Assembly (NCBI GenBank): GCA_002917075.1
Contig: NTMA01000057.1
Span: forward strand, 124,001-188,000
DNA: 64,000 bases
Reading direction: 5' to 3'
DNA from: Hawksworthiomyces lignivorus
Taxonomy: Eukaryota; Ascomycota; Sordariomycetes; Ophiostomatales; Ophiostomataceae
Part shown: one piece after another, positions 11,142-22,206 of the stretch
Numbering within the stretch: position 1 is the stretch's first letter
Layout: each line of letters begins with the position of its first letter
Notes under the pieces: model-generated
What the model was told of the DNA's origin: nothing
Seen by the model: only the letters and a program-made list of their open reading frames with translations
Databases searched by the model: none
Made by a program: the position numbers and the translations under genes

Positions 11142-11776
11142 CTACTGCTATATAGATTGACGAAGCTGTTTGTTTTACTTTTTTTTTTTTTAATGAAGTT
11201 GTTTTATTGTCCTCAGCCAATAAGCTACAAATGATTGGGATCTCCTTCATAGCATATGTGCCATGGCCTGCACCGGCCTTCTTTTACTAAGCTCTTTCTA
11301 CCTCCACAACTCTCACAGATAGATATAAAAAACAGCAAAGGTGCAGACCAATTTAATTACTGCGGTCAATAGAACATCATCATTGACGAGGAGGAAAAGG
11401 TAATGAAACGTTCCTTGTTGACTCAATCCAAACTATTCGGCGTGTATCGTGCAGCGAACACATACTAGCTTGGCATTCTTATTACCCTCGATCTTGTTGA
11501 ACGATAAATAGCGGTGACTGCTCTGTAACTTTTTGATTCCCTACAACTCTTGTAGAGTGGATATTGGTTGGCTACCATGCTTGATTGGCGAAGGGTGAAT
11601 GGTTTCCTTGCTGCTCATCCACCATTCAGACGCGGCATTTGTTTTTATTCGCGCCAGTGCTAGAAAACTAGAAGCTTGGTAAGAAGGTCTCCTCATAAAC
11701 GGTATGGAGCTAAATTTCTTGGGCTGATTTCTTTGTAGCCTAATGCTAGATATTAGACAAGAAGAGCTTTTAGAGT
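11142..11776. other. convergent intergenic region
   Basis: 3' flanks of the secreted-protein gene and the AflR-like gene. It is AT-rich with a T run near 11180-11191; no gene seen. Confidence 0.5.
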
Positions 11777-13057
11777 TTAGAGAATGTCCATAGACACTAG
11801 GGTGTGCCGTAATTTGTTGATTCTTTCTATCAACTCGTTCTCCCTAGTCTTCACAATTTGGACTGGGATGGAGGAAAGGCTGACTGTGGAATCACTTGAA
11901 GTTGTGCTCTTCTTGTTAAGCTCTATAATCAATGAGCCAATTCGTCGTAATAGGTACCTTGCCAACTGAAGGATTAACGTGATCTGAAGTGCAGATGAAT
12001 GGGGAATGGAAAAAGAGCCGACCTTGACATCCGGCATGAGAACATGATCTTCGCGAGCCGTGATAGCCGAGCGGTCCAAGCACACCTGCATGTTGCCAAA
12101 GATGTCATCATATATACCAATCAGTCGTTGGTAACAAGAGAGAACCAAGAGGAAAGACGCTTGGTCATCGAGGAGAGGGCCGCCAGCTGTTCCTAGAGAG
12201 CTAGGATTACTAGCTGAAGATGTTTCGGATCTCTCTCCACGGAGCGGATCCAGCTTGTTGATTGCTTCGATGAAAACATGAGAGAGTTGAAAGATCTTGT
12301 CAATGGCCACGTCTTTGCCTTTCCAGCTAAGGGGCTGCAAAACACAGGTTGGTGGTCTGGGAACTTCCGAAGCAAGTATAGATAAATTCACATGCAAGTC
12401 ACTGAGACAGCAAATTGCATCTAGAGGCACATTTGGTGGCTCTGGAGACTGAGGACTCTCCGGGGGGAGAGAATCCACTCGGGGCTGTGCGCTACCGTTC
12501 ATGTGCTCGTGCTCGGCGGATAGCATGGCCCACTCTTGGTTGAAATAATATCGCCAATTAATGCGATTATTGTTGGAGGCTTGAACAGTTCGAGGCGATG
12601 TCAGGCTTTGCGAGGTGGAAGCGAGGGAGCCGGACAGCATTGCGAAGCTTGGAGAGAGCGGGGCATTCGTGGCAGAGTTGAGGAATGTCAGTTCTGACCA
12701 GACCGGTGACGTGCCATGAAGCATGTCTGGTTCAGGGTCGAGGCTCAGATTGACTGGATCTGCATCAACTAAAACTGGCCCGTTCAGAGACTCATTTGCG
12801 AGACTGGCGTCGGCCGAGCTGCAGGAATTCGGCGTCACAGTGTCCATAGACGCTGCATCAAGAGCCGCAGCAGCAGGTTTGTTGTGGCCAGCGCTTCGTT
12901 TTGATTCTCTGGGGCGGCGAGTGGACAACGGAGTCCAGATACAAGAAGCCTCTGCCTTGGTACAGCGAATACAGGCTCCTCCGGAAGAAGCCCTGGTACA
13001 TCTCAATTTTTGGCCGTGACACCGGTCACAGGCAGATCTCTGGATGGGGTGTGGCAT
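11777..13057 (-). CDS. AflR-like Zn2Cys6 transcription factor
   Basis: Single-exon regulator of 426 residues. The N-terminus has a canonical binuclear zinc cluster, CDRCHGQKLRC then C-x2-C-x6-C (residues about 10-39), followed by a basic segment RRPRESKRS. The C-terminal half contains QRLIGIYDDIFGNMQVCL and LQITLILQLARYLLRRIGSL, the pattern of the aflatoxin-regulatory-protein domain. Such proteins bind DNA in the nucleus and usually control secondary-metabolite clusters. Here the divergent neighbour, 920 bases away, is a 14-TM exporter, and no polyketide or peptide synthase is in view. The shared promoter holds repeated TTCGG motifs that could be its sites. An intron within 11950-12020 is possible but not needed. 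Confidence 0.88.
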   Translation of the reverse strand: MPHPIQRSACDRCHGQKLRCTRASSGGACIRCTKAEASCIWTPLSTRRPRESKRSAGHNKPAAAALDAASMDTVTPNSCSSADASLANESLNGPVLVDADPVNLSLDPEPDMLHGTSPVWSELTFLNSATNAPLSPSFAMLSGSLASTSQSLTSPRTVQASNNNRINWRYYFNQEWAMLSAEHEHMNGSAQPRVDSLPPESPQSPEPPNVPLDAICCLSDLHVNLSILASEVPRPPTCVLQPLSWKGKDVAIDKIFQLSHVFIEAINKLDPLRGERSETSSASNPSSLGTAGGPLLDDQASFLLVLSCYQRLIGIYDDIFGNMQVCLDRSAITAREDHVLMPDVKVGSFSIPHSSALQITLILQLARYLLRRIGSLIIELNKKSTTSSDSTVSLSSIPVQIVKTRENELIERINKLRHTLVSMDIL

Positions 13058-13979
13058 TTTCCGAAGGTAGAATTGTCACGAAAGCAAGAACTTCGCGCAA
13101 TAGCTTATTGAAAGGTGCACGTATGCAATCTTGAGTAGCTTGGGCCGAGGACCGACAGTCCGGTTCGGCGCTTGGGAAGTTACATGTTGGTGGAAAACAA
13201 GACAAAGGAGAATTCATGGATGGATGGGCTGAGCGGGATTTTGCACTAAACCAAGCCCAACCAGAATTCCTTGCGACCAAGCGCCGAAACCACTGTGCTT
13301 ACATCCAAATCTTATCTCCGAACAAGCACTTTTACTGTGTAGCAAGTGTTAAAGCATTAATAGAGGAAGGGTATAATTGCCACTGACGGGCTTTCTTCTA
13401 ACTCCACAGCACACGTAATGCGGACAGCGCCGTCTTCATCCGAATCAGCCAGGACACTACGATAAAGAGTGTAAGTGCACCAGAGGGTGTGAGCCATATC
13501 TTCGTTAGCATTTTGGATTCACAGAATTCCACAATTTAAAATTTAGGTTGTATGGCAATTCGGTAGCAAATTTAGATTATTCGGCACTTACTTGTCTTGG
13601 CAAGTATTTGATTCGGCGGTTACATATGTGCGCACGGCGTAACCAATTCGGTAGCAAACTTTACTGAGTGGGCCTCCTACCGGTAGTTCGGCAGCCTAAC
13701 AGAGCCTCTCGCATCAAGTTTGCTGGAATTTTATAACTGGAGCCGGTCTTCTGGCACGAGACAGTCTTCGGTAGTTCCTCGCATTATTTACATATATATC
13801 GATGCGTAGATGCTAGTTGATTTATTAAATTGGTTGCTTCCAAACAGATCATAAATTGATCTTAGGAATCTACTTCAGTTGAGACTCGCCCTTTTGATGA
13901 CCGTCGAAGTCTTACATTCTAAGACTACCACGATTGTACGTGCATAAGTAAAGAAGGAGAAAATAATAACGCAGAAAGA
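13058..13979. promoter_or_regulatory. divergent promoter between AflR-like regulator and MFS exporter, with repeated TTCGG sites
   Basis: A 15-base direct repeat CAATTCGGTAGCAAA occurs exactly at 13556-13570 and 13644-13658. Further TTCGG cores stand near 13580, 13612 and 13687. CGG triplets are the usual half-site of Zn2Cys6 proteins, so autoregulation and control of the exporter by the adjacent regulator are plausible. No coding capacity seen. Confidence 0.55.
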
Positions 13980-16068
13980 ATGGCACAAGCAGGCCATGAC
14001 ACATCGACGCAGCACGACGGAGCAGCGACATCGTCCTCAGAAAATGCCAACAGCACTACAGAAGAGGACAGCAGCGAGAGGCTAAGCCGTAGTGCCGCCT
14101 TTCTATTGGTCTTGTCTCTAAGTGTAATCGACTTTCACCAACGGTCGGATTTGACGACGATGGAACGCTAACATTCACCGTAGATCTCGACCTTCATTGC
14201 TGCCATAGAACAGGTATGTAATTCCTAAACGCTACAAACGCACGAAATGATAGGAGACCAGAATATTTCACTCGCTTCTGCTGACTTTGGCTTTCGCCTA
14301 GACAATTGTTGCGACTGCTGTCCCGACCATTTCCAAAGCATTCAACGCCACAGCCTCGGATTATGCTTGGATCGGTACAGCTTACTTACTTCCTGCTGCT
14401 GGTTCGTAATCATGCCTGACTTTTTGTTCTTCATTCTGCGCTCCACCGCGGCACACAACTAACACTTATACGTGTCCATAGCTACTACTCCGCCGTGGGG
14501 GAAAATTAGCGACATCTTTGGCCGAAAACCTATTATCCTCGTTGCCATTACTGTCTTCTTTGTCGGCTCTCTCATCGGCGCCCTCGCACCCAATATCCAC
14601 ACTCTCGTCGCAGGAAGAGCAATTCAAGGCACTGGTGGCGGAGGCATCTTGAGCTTGTCTGTCACCGTGATTGGAGACGTCTTTAGCCCAAGGTAAGTCG
14701 CCTTCAATGGAATGACTAGGATTTTGAGTAGACAGAGTCTCGTCACTGACCTATGCTGCTGCTAGAGACCGAGGCTACTATTATGGCTTATTTGGGGTGG
14801 TTTGGGGCGTGGCATGTGGCCTTGGGCCTGTTGTTGGCGGAGCCTTGGCAGAATTCGCTTCTTGGAGGTGGTGCTTCTGGATTAACTGTACGTGCTCTTT
14901 TAACCATCCTGGACCGCCTATTCTACTTGTTCATCGAGACTAACCACTATTCATAACACCTCTAGTGCCTGTCTCTGGACTTGCTGCTATATTTGTTTTC
15001 TTGTTCCTCAAGGTCCATACACCAAAAACGCCGGTTGTGGAGGGTCTTCTCGCAATGGATTGGCTCGGCACGATTGCCATTGTGGGTGCTACTGTCATGT
15101 TCCTTCTCGGCCTGAGCTATGGTGGCTCCTCGTATCCCTGGAGCTCGGCCATAGTGATCAATCTCATTGTGTTCGGGATCTTGACGCTAGGGGTCTTCAT
15201 ACTTATTGAATGGAGAGTCGCCAAGTATCCGGTTACGCCGCTCAGGCATTTTCGGTCTATCTCGAATATTGCCGTGTTTGGCATCGCATATTTGCACGGC
15301 GCGGTATATATCGCGAATCTTTATTACCTTCCGCTGTATTTCCAATCTGTTCTTGGCGCTTCTCCTATTCTTTCAGGTGTCTATCTTTTGCCTGTTGCAA
15401 TTTCGCTATCTTTCGGGACAAGTTTGACTGGACTGTACATTGGCAAAACAGGAAGATACCGCCCTCCTATCTATTTTGGTCTAGCTGTTCTGGTGCTCGG
15501 TACGGGTTTGTACATTGATCTCAAATCATATGCATCATGGCCTCGAATTGTCCTCTATCAGATTGTATCGGGCATTGGCATTGGTCCGATATTCCAAGGG
15601 CCCATTATCGCTATTTTCAGCACAACGAAGCCAGCGGATATTGCAAGCGCTGCAGCAACCTTTCTCTTTATTCGCGATATTGCGACAGCGATGTCAATCA
15701 TTTTTGGAGGAGTCATTTTTCAAAATCGCATCGCCGAGCACTCGGCCGAGATCAACCAAGCTCTTCCTCCGGATGTGGCATCGCAGATCATCGGCGGCGA
15801 AGCCTCAGGAGGACTTAATATTATCCCGACCCTGCCTGAGACCCAGAAACAAATAGTGGTTGCTGCTTATAACGAGAGTCTGCGTGCCGAGTGGATATTC
15901 TACACTGCGCTTGCTAGTGTTGCGCTCTTCCTGAGCCTATTCATCAACAAAGAAACGCTGTCTAGGGAGCACAAGATCCAAAAGACGGGATTAGAGGTTC
16001 AAGAAGCGGCTCGACTCGAGGAAAAGGAGAAAGAGAAACACAAACCTCAGCTAACTATTCACACTTGA
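13980..16068 (+). CDS. MFS multidrug/toxin exporter, 14-TM (DHA2-like)
   Basis: Plasma-membrane drug:proton antiporter type protein of 569 residues in six exons: 13980-14123, 14184-14213, 14302-14401, 14482-14692, 14766-14887 and 14966-16068. All introns are GT-AG, the first with a perfect GCTAAC branch. The spliced protein reads STFIAAIEQTIVATAVPTIS, the family's motif D1 region, then GKISDIFGRKP (motif A) and GRAIQGTGGGGILSLS (motif C region). The last exon carries the remaining eight helices and a charged tail. Cargo is probably a toxic metabolite or xenobiotic. It stands divergently next to the AflR-like regulator, suggesting co-regulation. No core biosynthetic gene is near, so self-produced or foreign cargo cannot be decided. 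Confidence 0.9.
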
Positions 16069-17114
16069 GTGAGGTCAGTGTACAACATTGTGCAGGTGCC
16101 ACATATGATGGTTCTTCTGTTGGTGTGATAAACGTAATGATGCAGTGGGAGAAGATTTTACTTTTCACATATATGATACGTACTAGGGCTAGCTTTAATA
16201 TTATATTTTCCCTTAATCTTGTGCAAGGCAATACCAATATTGGGAAATGATTCAACGCAATATGCTTGACTTAACACAATGCTTAGCTCTTGTAATCGTC
16301 TCTTAAGTTAAGTTCCTCTTTTATGATATATAATTAATAAAAAATTTCTGACCGAGATCTAGATTACACTCCGAAGATATCAAGTGTAGCAAGCTCTAAT
16401 TGGATGAGGATCTTGAAAGGAAGAAATAAGTTTATAAACGAGGAAAAAAGAACTCATCAGCATATGAGAAAGTTAGAACAGATAATAAGGCTATATGTCA
16501 AACCGAGAGTGCTTGTCTTCTGTGTCTCTCGTGCAATTCAGAAGGGGGCGTCAGAGAGCGTACATGGTGATTTAAAGGGGAGCATTGTTACTGAAAAAGC
16601 AAAAAAGCAGGGATCGCAGCTAAAGTAAATAATAAGATCCAACCGACAGGCTCAATTTATGCCACGTGTGTAGCTATTCCATCAAAGCCCATAATATATG
16701 TTCAAATCTGCCTTGCCGAAATTTGATAACGCGTTTATAGAAATGTGAGCGTGGTAGGCAATGTAAATGCGACCCTGGAACAAAATACCCCTGTACACTG
16801 AGTAAATTCGAATTAGCAACAGAGATATCTAGTCGGTCTTCAATTTGACTACATCACGATTGTATGAACCATGCGCGAATTTTCTGACAAAGAAGAAACG
16901 TGTCGTGTCCAATTAATGGACTACGATGTATTCTTATTGAGTATCAACTGTTGTCGACTGCGGTTTGTTCTTTTGTCCTCTATGCTATCATGTCCTCCAT
17001 TCTCTATATAAGGCCATGATCTGCCACGTTTGTTCCAAGTTTTCTGTAGTTATATCACCTTTCCCAAATCTACACTTTGTAGGCATACTTCCAATATCCA
17101 TCTTATTTTTCAAA
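16069..17114. promoter_or_regulatory. AT-rich intergenic region with TATA element for the downstream secreted protein
   Basis: About 1 kb, AT-rich, without a credible gene. TATATAAGG at about 17005-17013 lies ~105 bases before the ATG at 17115 and is a good core promoter candidate. Confidence 0.5.
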
Positions 17115-17954
17115 ATGCTTAGAGCACTTGCATCTATGTCCCTTGCCGGGGCAGCCATTGCCGCCAGTATACCCAGCGGTGCAGGCTCTCGTCACAAGAG
17201 TTACCCATTTCCTGACGTTGAAGCTGTCATGTCCAACAAGACTCTTCCTAAACTCAACCACAATGGACTGCAGCGCTACCGGCCTACCAACTCGTCGGTG
17301 CATGGTCGCCAGTCGCAGAATTACTGCCAGACGCACGCATGTCCTTCATCCCCACAGTTCACCTGGGGTGAAGCGGACAATGGAGGCAAGGGTATCTACA
17401 TCACCAATGCTGGCACCGATTGGCGCGGCTTTTACGTCTTCCAAAATTGCTGTGACAATGTACCATACAAGTACATCTGGATCAATGCTGGCGAGACAGA
17501 ATTCATCACGCTCCCTAGCGATTTTGAAGGCCGCATCCAACGTGGTGTTGACAGCACCATGCTTGACGGCGGTGTTAACCTGCTGGGAACTTGGTTCGAG
17601 TTCAGCTGGGATAGCAACGGCGCCGCCTGGGCGGATATCTCTCTGATCCGTGGTTGCGACGGTGCTGCGCTCATCTGGGATAAAGACAATGGCAATTCGT
17701 GGATGGGATTCACACAATGGATCCTGGACGGTGCGCCAACGGGCGCCTATGATATGAAGAACGATGGCCAGTGGGTTTTGGCCGCATCTGAAGCCCTTGG
17801 AAACAGCGCAGACGTCAATACAATCGTGCGCGACTGGTATATTGAAAAAGTGGGCACAGATCGGGTGTATGTTGATGACTGGCATGGTAATGGCGCTGTT
17901 ATGGTGTCTTACACGGGTCGTCTCGCCTCATACTGGCCCGATGGCCGCGCTTAA
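17115..17954 (+). CDS. secreted protein of unknown function, cysteine-containing beta-rich type
   Basis: Single exon, 279 residues from the ATG at 17115 (context CAAAATG). The open frame extends upstream to 16965, but this start gives a standard signal peptide, LRALASMSLAGAAIAAS, and fits the TATA element ~105 bases upstream. After a propeptide-like polar stretch comes a domain with TWGEADNGGKGIYITNAG, FYVFQNCCDN, FEGRIQRGVD, LGTWFEFSWD and DISLIRGCDG, ending YVDDWHGNG and YWPDGRA. The mix of tryptophan, glycine and paired cysteines suggests an extracellular beta-sandwich, vaguely like thaumatin-type proteins. I cannot name the family with certainty. Extracellular location is well supported; function is not. 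Confidence 0.85.
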   Translation: MLRALASMSLAGAAIAASIPSGAGSRHKSYPFPDVEAVMSNKTLPKLNHNGLQRYRPTNSSVHGRQSQNYCQTHACPSSPQFTWGEADNGGKGIYITNAGTDWRGFYVFQNCCDNVPYKYIWINAGETEFITLPSDFEGRIQRGVDSTMLDGGVNLLGTWFEFSWDSNGAAWADISLIRGCDGAALIWDKDNGNSWMGFTQWILDGAPTGAYDMKNDGQWVLAASEALGNSADVNTIVRDWYIEKVGTDRVYVDDWHGNGAVMVSYTGRLASYWPDGRA

Positions 17955-19125
17955 ATCGACCAGTCTCTATTTTCTTGAGCAGGGGGGCGGATGTTCCTAC
18001 GCACGCACTTGTAGATATGTAACAAGAAGTTGTGGGTGTGTGGCCGACGGGTTTGCAGATTGGTGTACTTACTTCTCAAATTTCCAGCTGAAAATAGTTC
18101 TGCGTTGTACTTTATTTTACATGTATCTTACCTGCAAGTATTATGACGATCTGCACTACATTCTAGCTATTTACATAGAACTATTCTATCTTTCGATGTC
18201 GGTGTAGAAATTAGGAACCCGGCGTTTAAATTCCCTTGTGGATGAGCCGGATGCAGAATGCCCCTGAAAACTTTATTTTGAACCCCTTTTCACATTTTCC
18301 CCATTGCGGCAAGGCGACTCAGCTTTTCAGATCCTACAAATTTACCCCCTGCAGTGTGGATACGCTACAGGCCGTACGGTTGCACCGGCAGGATCTAGTC
18401 GCAGCAATGTGAGCGGGGAAATGCGCAGAAAGACGTACGCTCTAGGGATTGTTACTGAGGCTGTGCTTGTAAAATTAACGTGAACCCTCCTGTGTTCAGA
18501 ATGCTGTACTCCAGCCTGTCAATCTATCCCTTATTCTCGGTTGGGCTAAGACCATATCTTATTGTTATATATGCTAAATCGACATGTAAATGCCAATATC
18601 ATAGCATCAGCATGGTTGTCTCCTATTTTTTATCCTTGTCTTCGTTTAAATGTTCTCCTCCCCTTGTCTTTACGCTTGTAGAATTGCCTGGTAGGATAGA
18701 GAGCTGCGGAACGAACTCTCCGAGTCGGAAGAACATTTTGAATAAGGAATAAAAAATAGGGCGAAACAATAGGGAACTAAAAGAAAGAGGAGGAAAATCT
18801 GTTGCGGCTTCAGTTCAAAGCGGCAACGTTGATATTTTTGCTTGTCGGAGAGAAGGCCGATAGGCGGATAGTTAGCGGCAGCTAGCAGCATCAACCAACC
18901 CCACACGATATGTCCGGCCCCGGACCGGTGCTGTTCGACACGCAACAGCAATTGAGAATTGTATTGCTGTTCAGGACCTAGACTAATTCTGTTTTTGCAA
19001 TGTACCATAGTTGGAAAACACACATTTCCTTTTATAAATACGTCATCTGAAGCTCTAAGTGCTAGATGCCACGCATCTAATGCGATACATACCTATCCAA
19101 CTTCCCTGTCCATCACAGCATTATC
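17955..19125. promoter_or_regulatory. upstream region of the aldolase gene with CTCTCCGAGT motif
   Basis: About 1.2 kb without a gene. CTCTCCGAGT at 18716-18725, followed at once by CGG, lies 400 bases before the aldolase ATG. The same 9-mer core recurs in two other promoters of this cluster. A TTTATAAATA element occurs at about 19030. Confidence 0.5.
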
Positions 19126-20174
19126 ATGGGTGTCAAGATCTCAGAAGCAAAGGCAAAGCCGTTGCCGGAAGGCGTGTACACACCAGTTATCACAATTTAC
19201 GATGACACCCCCGCACAGAACGTCGACCTGGATGCCATGTACAAGCATGCCCAGCACCTTGTGAAGAGCGGCATGCACGGGTTGGTATACCTTGGCACAA
19301 ATGGCGAGATGGCTCTTCTCACGCACGAAGAGCGCAAATCCATCGTTACCACTGCAAAGAAGGCGGTAATAGACTTGGGCAAGCCGGACTACCCCATTGT
19401 GGCAGGCATCTCGGCACAGAGCACAGCCGAAACGATCCAGTTCGCTAAAGAAGCTGCCGAAGCGGGCGCTGGTTGGGGTCTGCTGCTGCCGCCGAGCTAC
19501 TGGGCCAAAGCTCTCGGCACGGACGCCCTTCTCGGGTACTACCGCGACGTAGCAGATGCCAGTCCTATCCCAATTGTCATCTACAATGTGCGTTGTAGTA
19601 CCCAGAGCCCCTCAAACACACCACGCCATCAGACTCTCGCTAACACCGTGCCTCTTAGTTCCCCGGTGTTACAGCCGGAATTGACCTCGACTCGGACCAG
19701 CTGGCCGCCCTGGCGCCCCACCCCAACATCGTCGGGACTAAGCTGACCTGTGGCAACGTCGGCAAGCTGACACGTCTCACTTCCCAATTCCTGCCGCCTT
19801 ATTTCGGCGTCTACGGCGGGAGCAGTGACTATCTTCTGCCAACACTGCACGCCGGTGGCAATGGCTGCGTTACTGGCCTGGGAAATGTGTTTCCTCGGTC
19901 TACGTCGCGTGTGTTTGACCTGTGGAAGGAAGGACGATTAGATGAAGCGCGCGAGCTGCAAGATTTGGTGGCCAACGCCGAATGGGCCTGCAAGAAGGGT
20001 TTGTCGCTGACCAAGTACGGTGCCTGGTGGTTTGTGGGCAAACCGAAGTTAGGCCTGGCTAGTGAAAAACAATTCCTCATGCGCAAACCATACCTAGAGA
20101 TCAGCGACGCGACTAAGAAATGGGCCATCGATACCCTTAAGGTGTTAGAAGAGGCTGAGAATAGTCCAGCCTGA
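19126..20174 (+). CDS. DapA-family class I aldolase (2-keto-3-deoxy-sugar-acid aldolase / HOGA-like)
   Basis: Two exons, 19126-19587 and 19659-20174, with a 71-base intron containing a CGCTAAC branch site; 325 residues. The protein is a TIM-barrel dihydrodipicolinate-synthase family member: GVYTPVITIY near the N-terminus, GTNGEMALLTHEER (substrate-binding T/G region), catalytic tyrosine in VIYNFPG (Y153) and Schiff-base lysine in GTKLT (K182). Fungal members of this group cleave 2-keto-3-deoxy acids such as 2-keto-3-deoxy-L-galactonate, or 4-hydroxy-2-oxoglutarate, to pyruvate and an aldehyde; lysine biosynthesis through DapA is absent in fungi. The neighbours (AKR, DenD-like dehydrogenase, sugar transporter) favour a sugar-acid role. 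The exact substrate is open. Confidence 0.92.
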
Positions 20175-20383
20175 GTGTGAGACTGCAAATACAGTAAGAG
20201 ACGCTTGAAAATAGATAACCTTATTATATACATAATTCATAGATAAGGTGATCCTACCTGACAGAGCAAAATAAATAAAATAAATAAAATAAAAAAATCA
20301 TGAGAAATTTTTAAAATAGACGGAGAGTGACGTTGACTGAAATATTTATTTAATTTCTTTCTCTGTGGTCATTATGTCTAATT

Positions 20384-21556
20384 TTACATGCCTTCTATAT
20401 TCCGTGGTTGGTAGCCTTTTTCCAAGAAAGCTATCTCCTCATCAGTCAGCTTTATGCGAAGGGCCTGGATGGCCTCAACGACACGTGCTTCGCTATTGAG
20501 ACCCAAAATAGGCGCGTGACCCTTTTGCAGGACCCAGGCGGTCGCCACTTGGGCCATGCTAATTTGACCTCGGTCCTTGGCCACCTTTTCAACCGCATCG
20601 ACAATCTCAAGATTTGCGCCAGCAAACCAAGCTTTGGTTTTGCTATCGGAATCAGCTCGCGTGCTGCCCTCGCCGCCGGCACCTCCACGTGGCTTTCCGA
20701 GCAAGCCACGGGCTAGTGGGCTCCAGGGGATGACACCAACACCAGTGGCAGCGCAGAAGGGCAGCATTTCGCGCTCCTCTTCACGGTAAAGAAGGTTGTA
20801 GAAAGGCTGCATACTGATGAACTCGGTCCAACCGTGCAGTCGTGCCGTGTACTGCAGGCGTGCGAACTCCCACGCGTACATGCTAGAGGCGCCAAGATAG
20901 CGCACCTTGCCACTCTGGACAACATCATGCAGGGCGCGCATAATCTCCTCGGGTGGAGTTTCGCGATCGAGGCGGTGGATCTGGAGAACGTCAATGTAGT
21001 CTGTGCCCAGGCGCTCAAGGCTGCGGTCCACGGCGTCCATGATGTGCTTGCGGCTGAGGCCGACCTGATTTACCAAACTACCATCATTGACTGCGGGTGG
21101 CCGTGAGTCGTCGTCCATGACCGGATTGAAGATCTTAGTAAGGATGACGACCTTGCTGCGTGGGATGTTAAATGCTTTCAAGGCCTTGCCGACTACCTCT
21201 TCCGACTTCCCATTAGAGTACGTATCCGCAGTATCCTATCAAAATCCTAGCTGTTAGATAGATAGAAATGGAAGACTCAAGTATTGCATCCTCTGTAAAA
21301 GAAGCTGTAGAAGTCTCATACCCATGTGTTGATGCCATGGTCGTAAGCAAGCTTGATAATCTTCAAACTTTCTTCTTTGTCCAGTACCCAAGGTGACCCT
21401 TCCCACTTGCTTGTTCCAAACGTCATACAACCCAGGATGATTTTGGAGACCTTGAGGCCGCTGTTTCCAAGTCTAGACGCGTACAGAAGTCAGCTAGACG
21501 CAACGAGAATTATCCATACTGAAGAGAGGATTAGTGACGAACCGCGTGTATTCCAT
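20384..21556 (-). CDS. aldo/keto reductase
   Basis: NADPH-dependent oxidoreductase of the AKR superfamily, 338 residues, three exons: 21556-21543 (only 14 bases), 21472-21322 and 21235-20384. The tiny first exon encodes MEYTR, which joins to LGNSGLKVSKIILG. Family marks are the DTADTYSNG stretch with the catalytic aspartate and tyrosine, the lysine in VVILTKIF, LGTDYIDVLQIHRLD with the catalytic histidine, and the C-terminal cofactor region AQVATAWVLQKGHAPILG. It resembles the aryl-alcohol-dehydrogenase/AKR9-like group. It is divergent from the DenD-like gene across a 650-base promoter and ends close to the aldolase gene. In this context it may reduce or oxidise a sugar or the aldolase's aldehyde product; that is inference. 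Confidence 0.92.
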
Positions 21557-22206
21557 TTTAACGATCTGCGAAGCAAGTTGGCGATGAGTTAATCGTAAAA
21601 GATTTTGTTGATTAATTTCACACAAAATATCTGTGACATTACTCCCGTGCTTACATTTGTTTCTAGATTCAGTTCATGCTATTTCAAGATCATACAACCG
21701 TGGATCTATGGTGGCGTTGAAGACCGGACTTCGCTTTTAGCGAGGCCGATAGCAGTGCATCTTAGTTTATTTTTGAAGTATCATGTGGCAGGCATCGGAA
21801 GGCGAAGCGATGCAAGTGTGGAGAAGCCTCTCAGAAATTTGGGGATGATGGGGTAAGTGATGCGTAAGTGGCGCGCATCTCGCACTTCTCTCCGAGCGGG
21901 TTGATCTAACGATCCGACATAGCTTGTAGAGTAAGTACCAGCACTTAGACAACCAACACTGAAATTCACTGTCGAAAGCCGCGATATAGAAGATTAATGG
22001 CGATTATCCAGTTGTGCCTTAGGGCGAACTGGAAAATAGAGGATCGCCCGAGACTTTTTCGGCCAAACATGACCGTGTAAATCGTGTACGATTACACGAG
22101 CGGCAACTTATAGCATCCAACATTGACCGGAGGGTAGAATATGTCCCAGACTCCTGAAGCGGCAATAGCATTGTTCTAAACATACTTGCACCGCAGATCT
22201 AAAATC
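21557..22206. promoter_or_regulatory. bidirectional promoter AKR / DenD-like dehydrogenase with CTCTCCGAG motif
   Basis: CTCTCCGAGCGGG at 21888-21900 sits almost exactly midway, 332 bases from the AKR ATG and 319 from the dehydrogenase ATG. Its 9-mer core is identical to those before the aldolase and the D-2-hydroxyacid dehydrogenase, suggesting one shared regulator. No gene in this gap. Confidence 0.55.

Noticed and set aside
19126..20174. Lysine-biosynthesis dihydrodipicolinate synthase
   Set aside because: Fungi make lysine by the alpha-aminoadipate route; fungal DapA homologues are catabolic aldolases.
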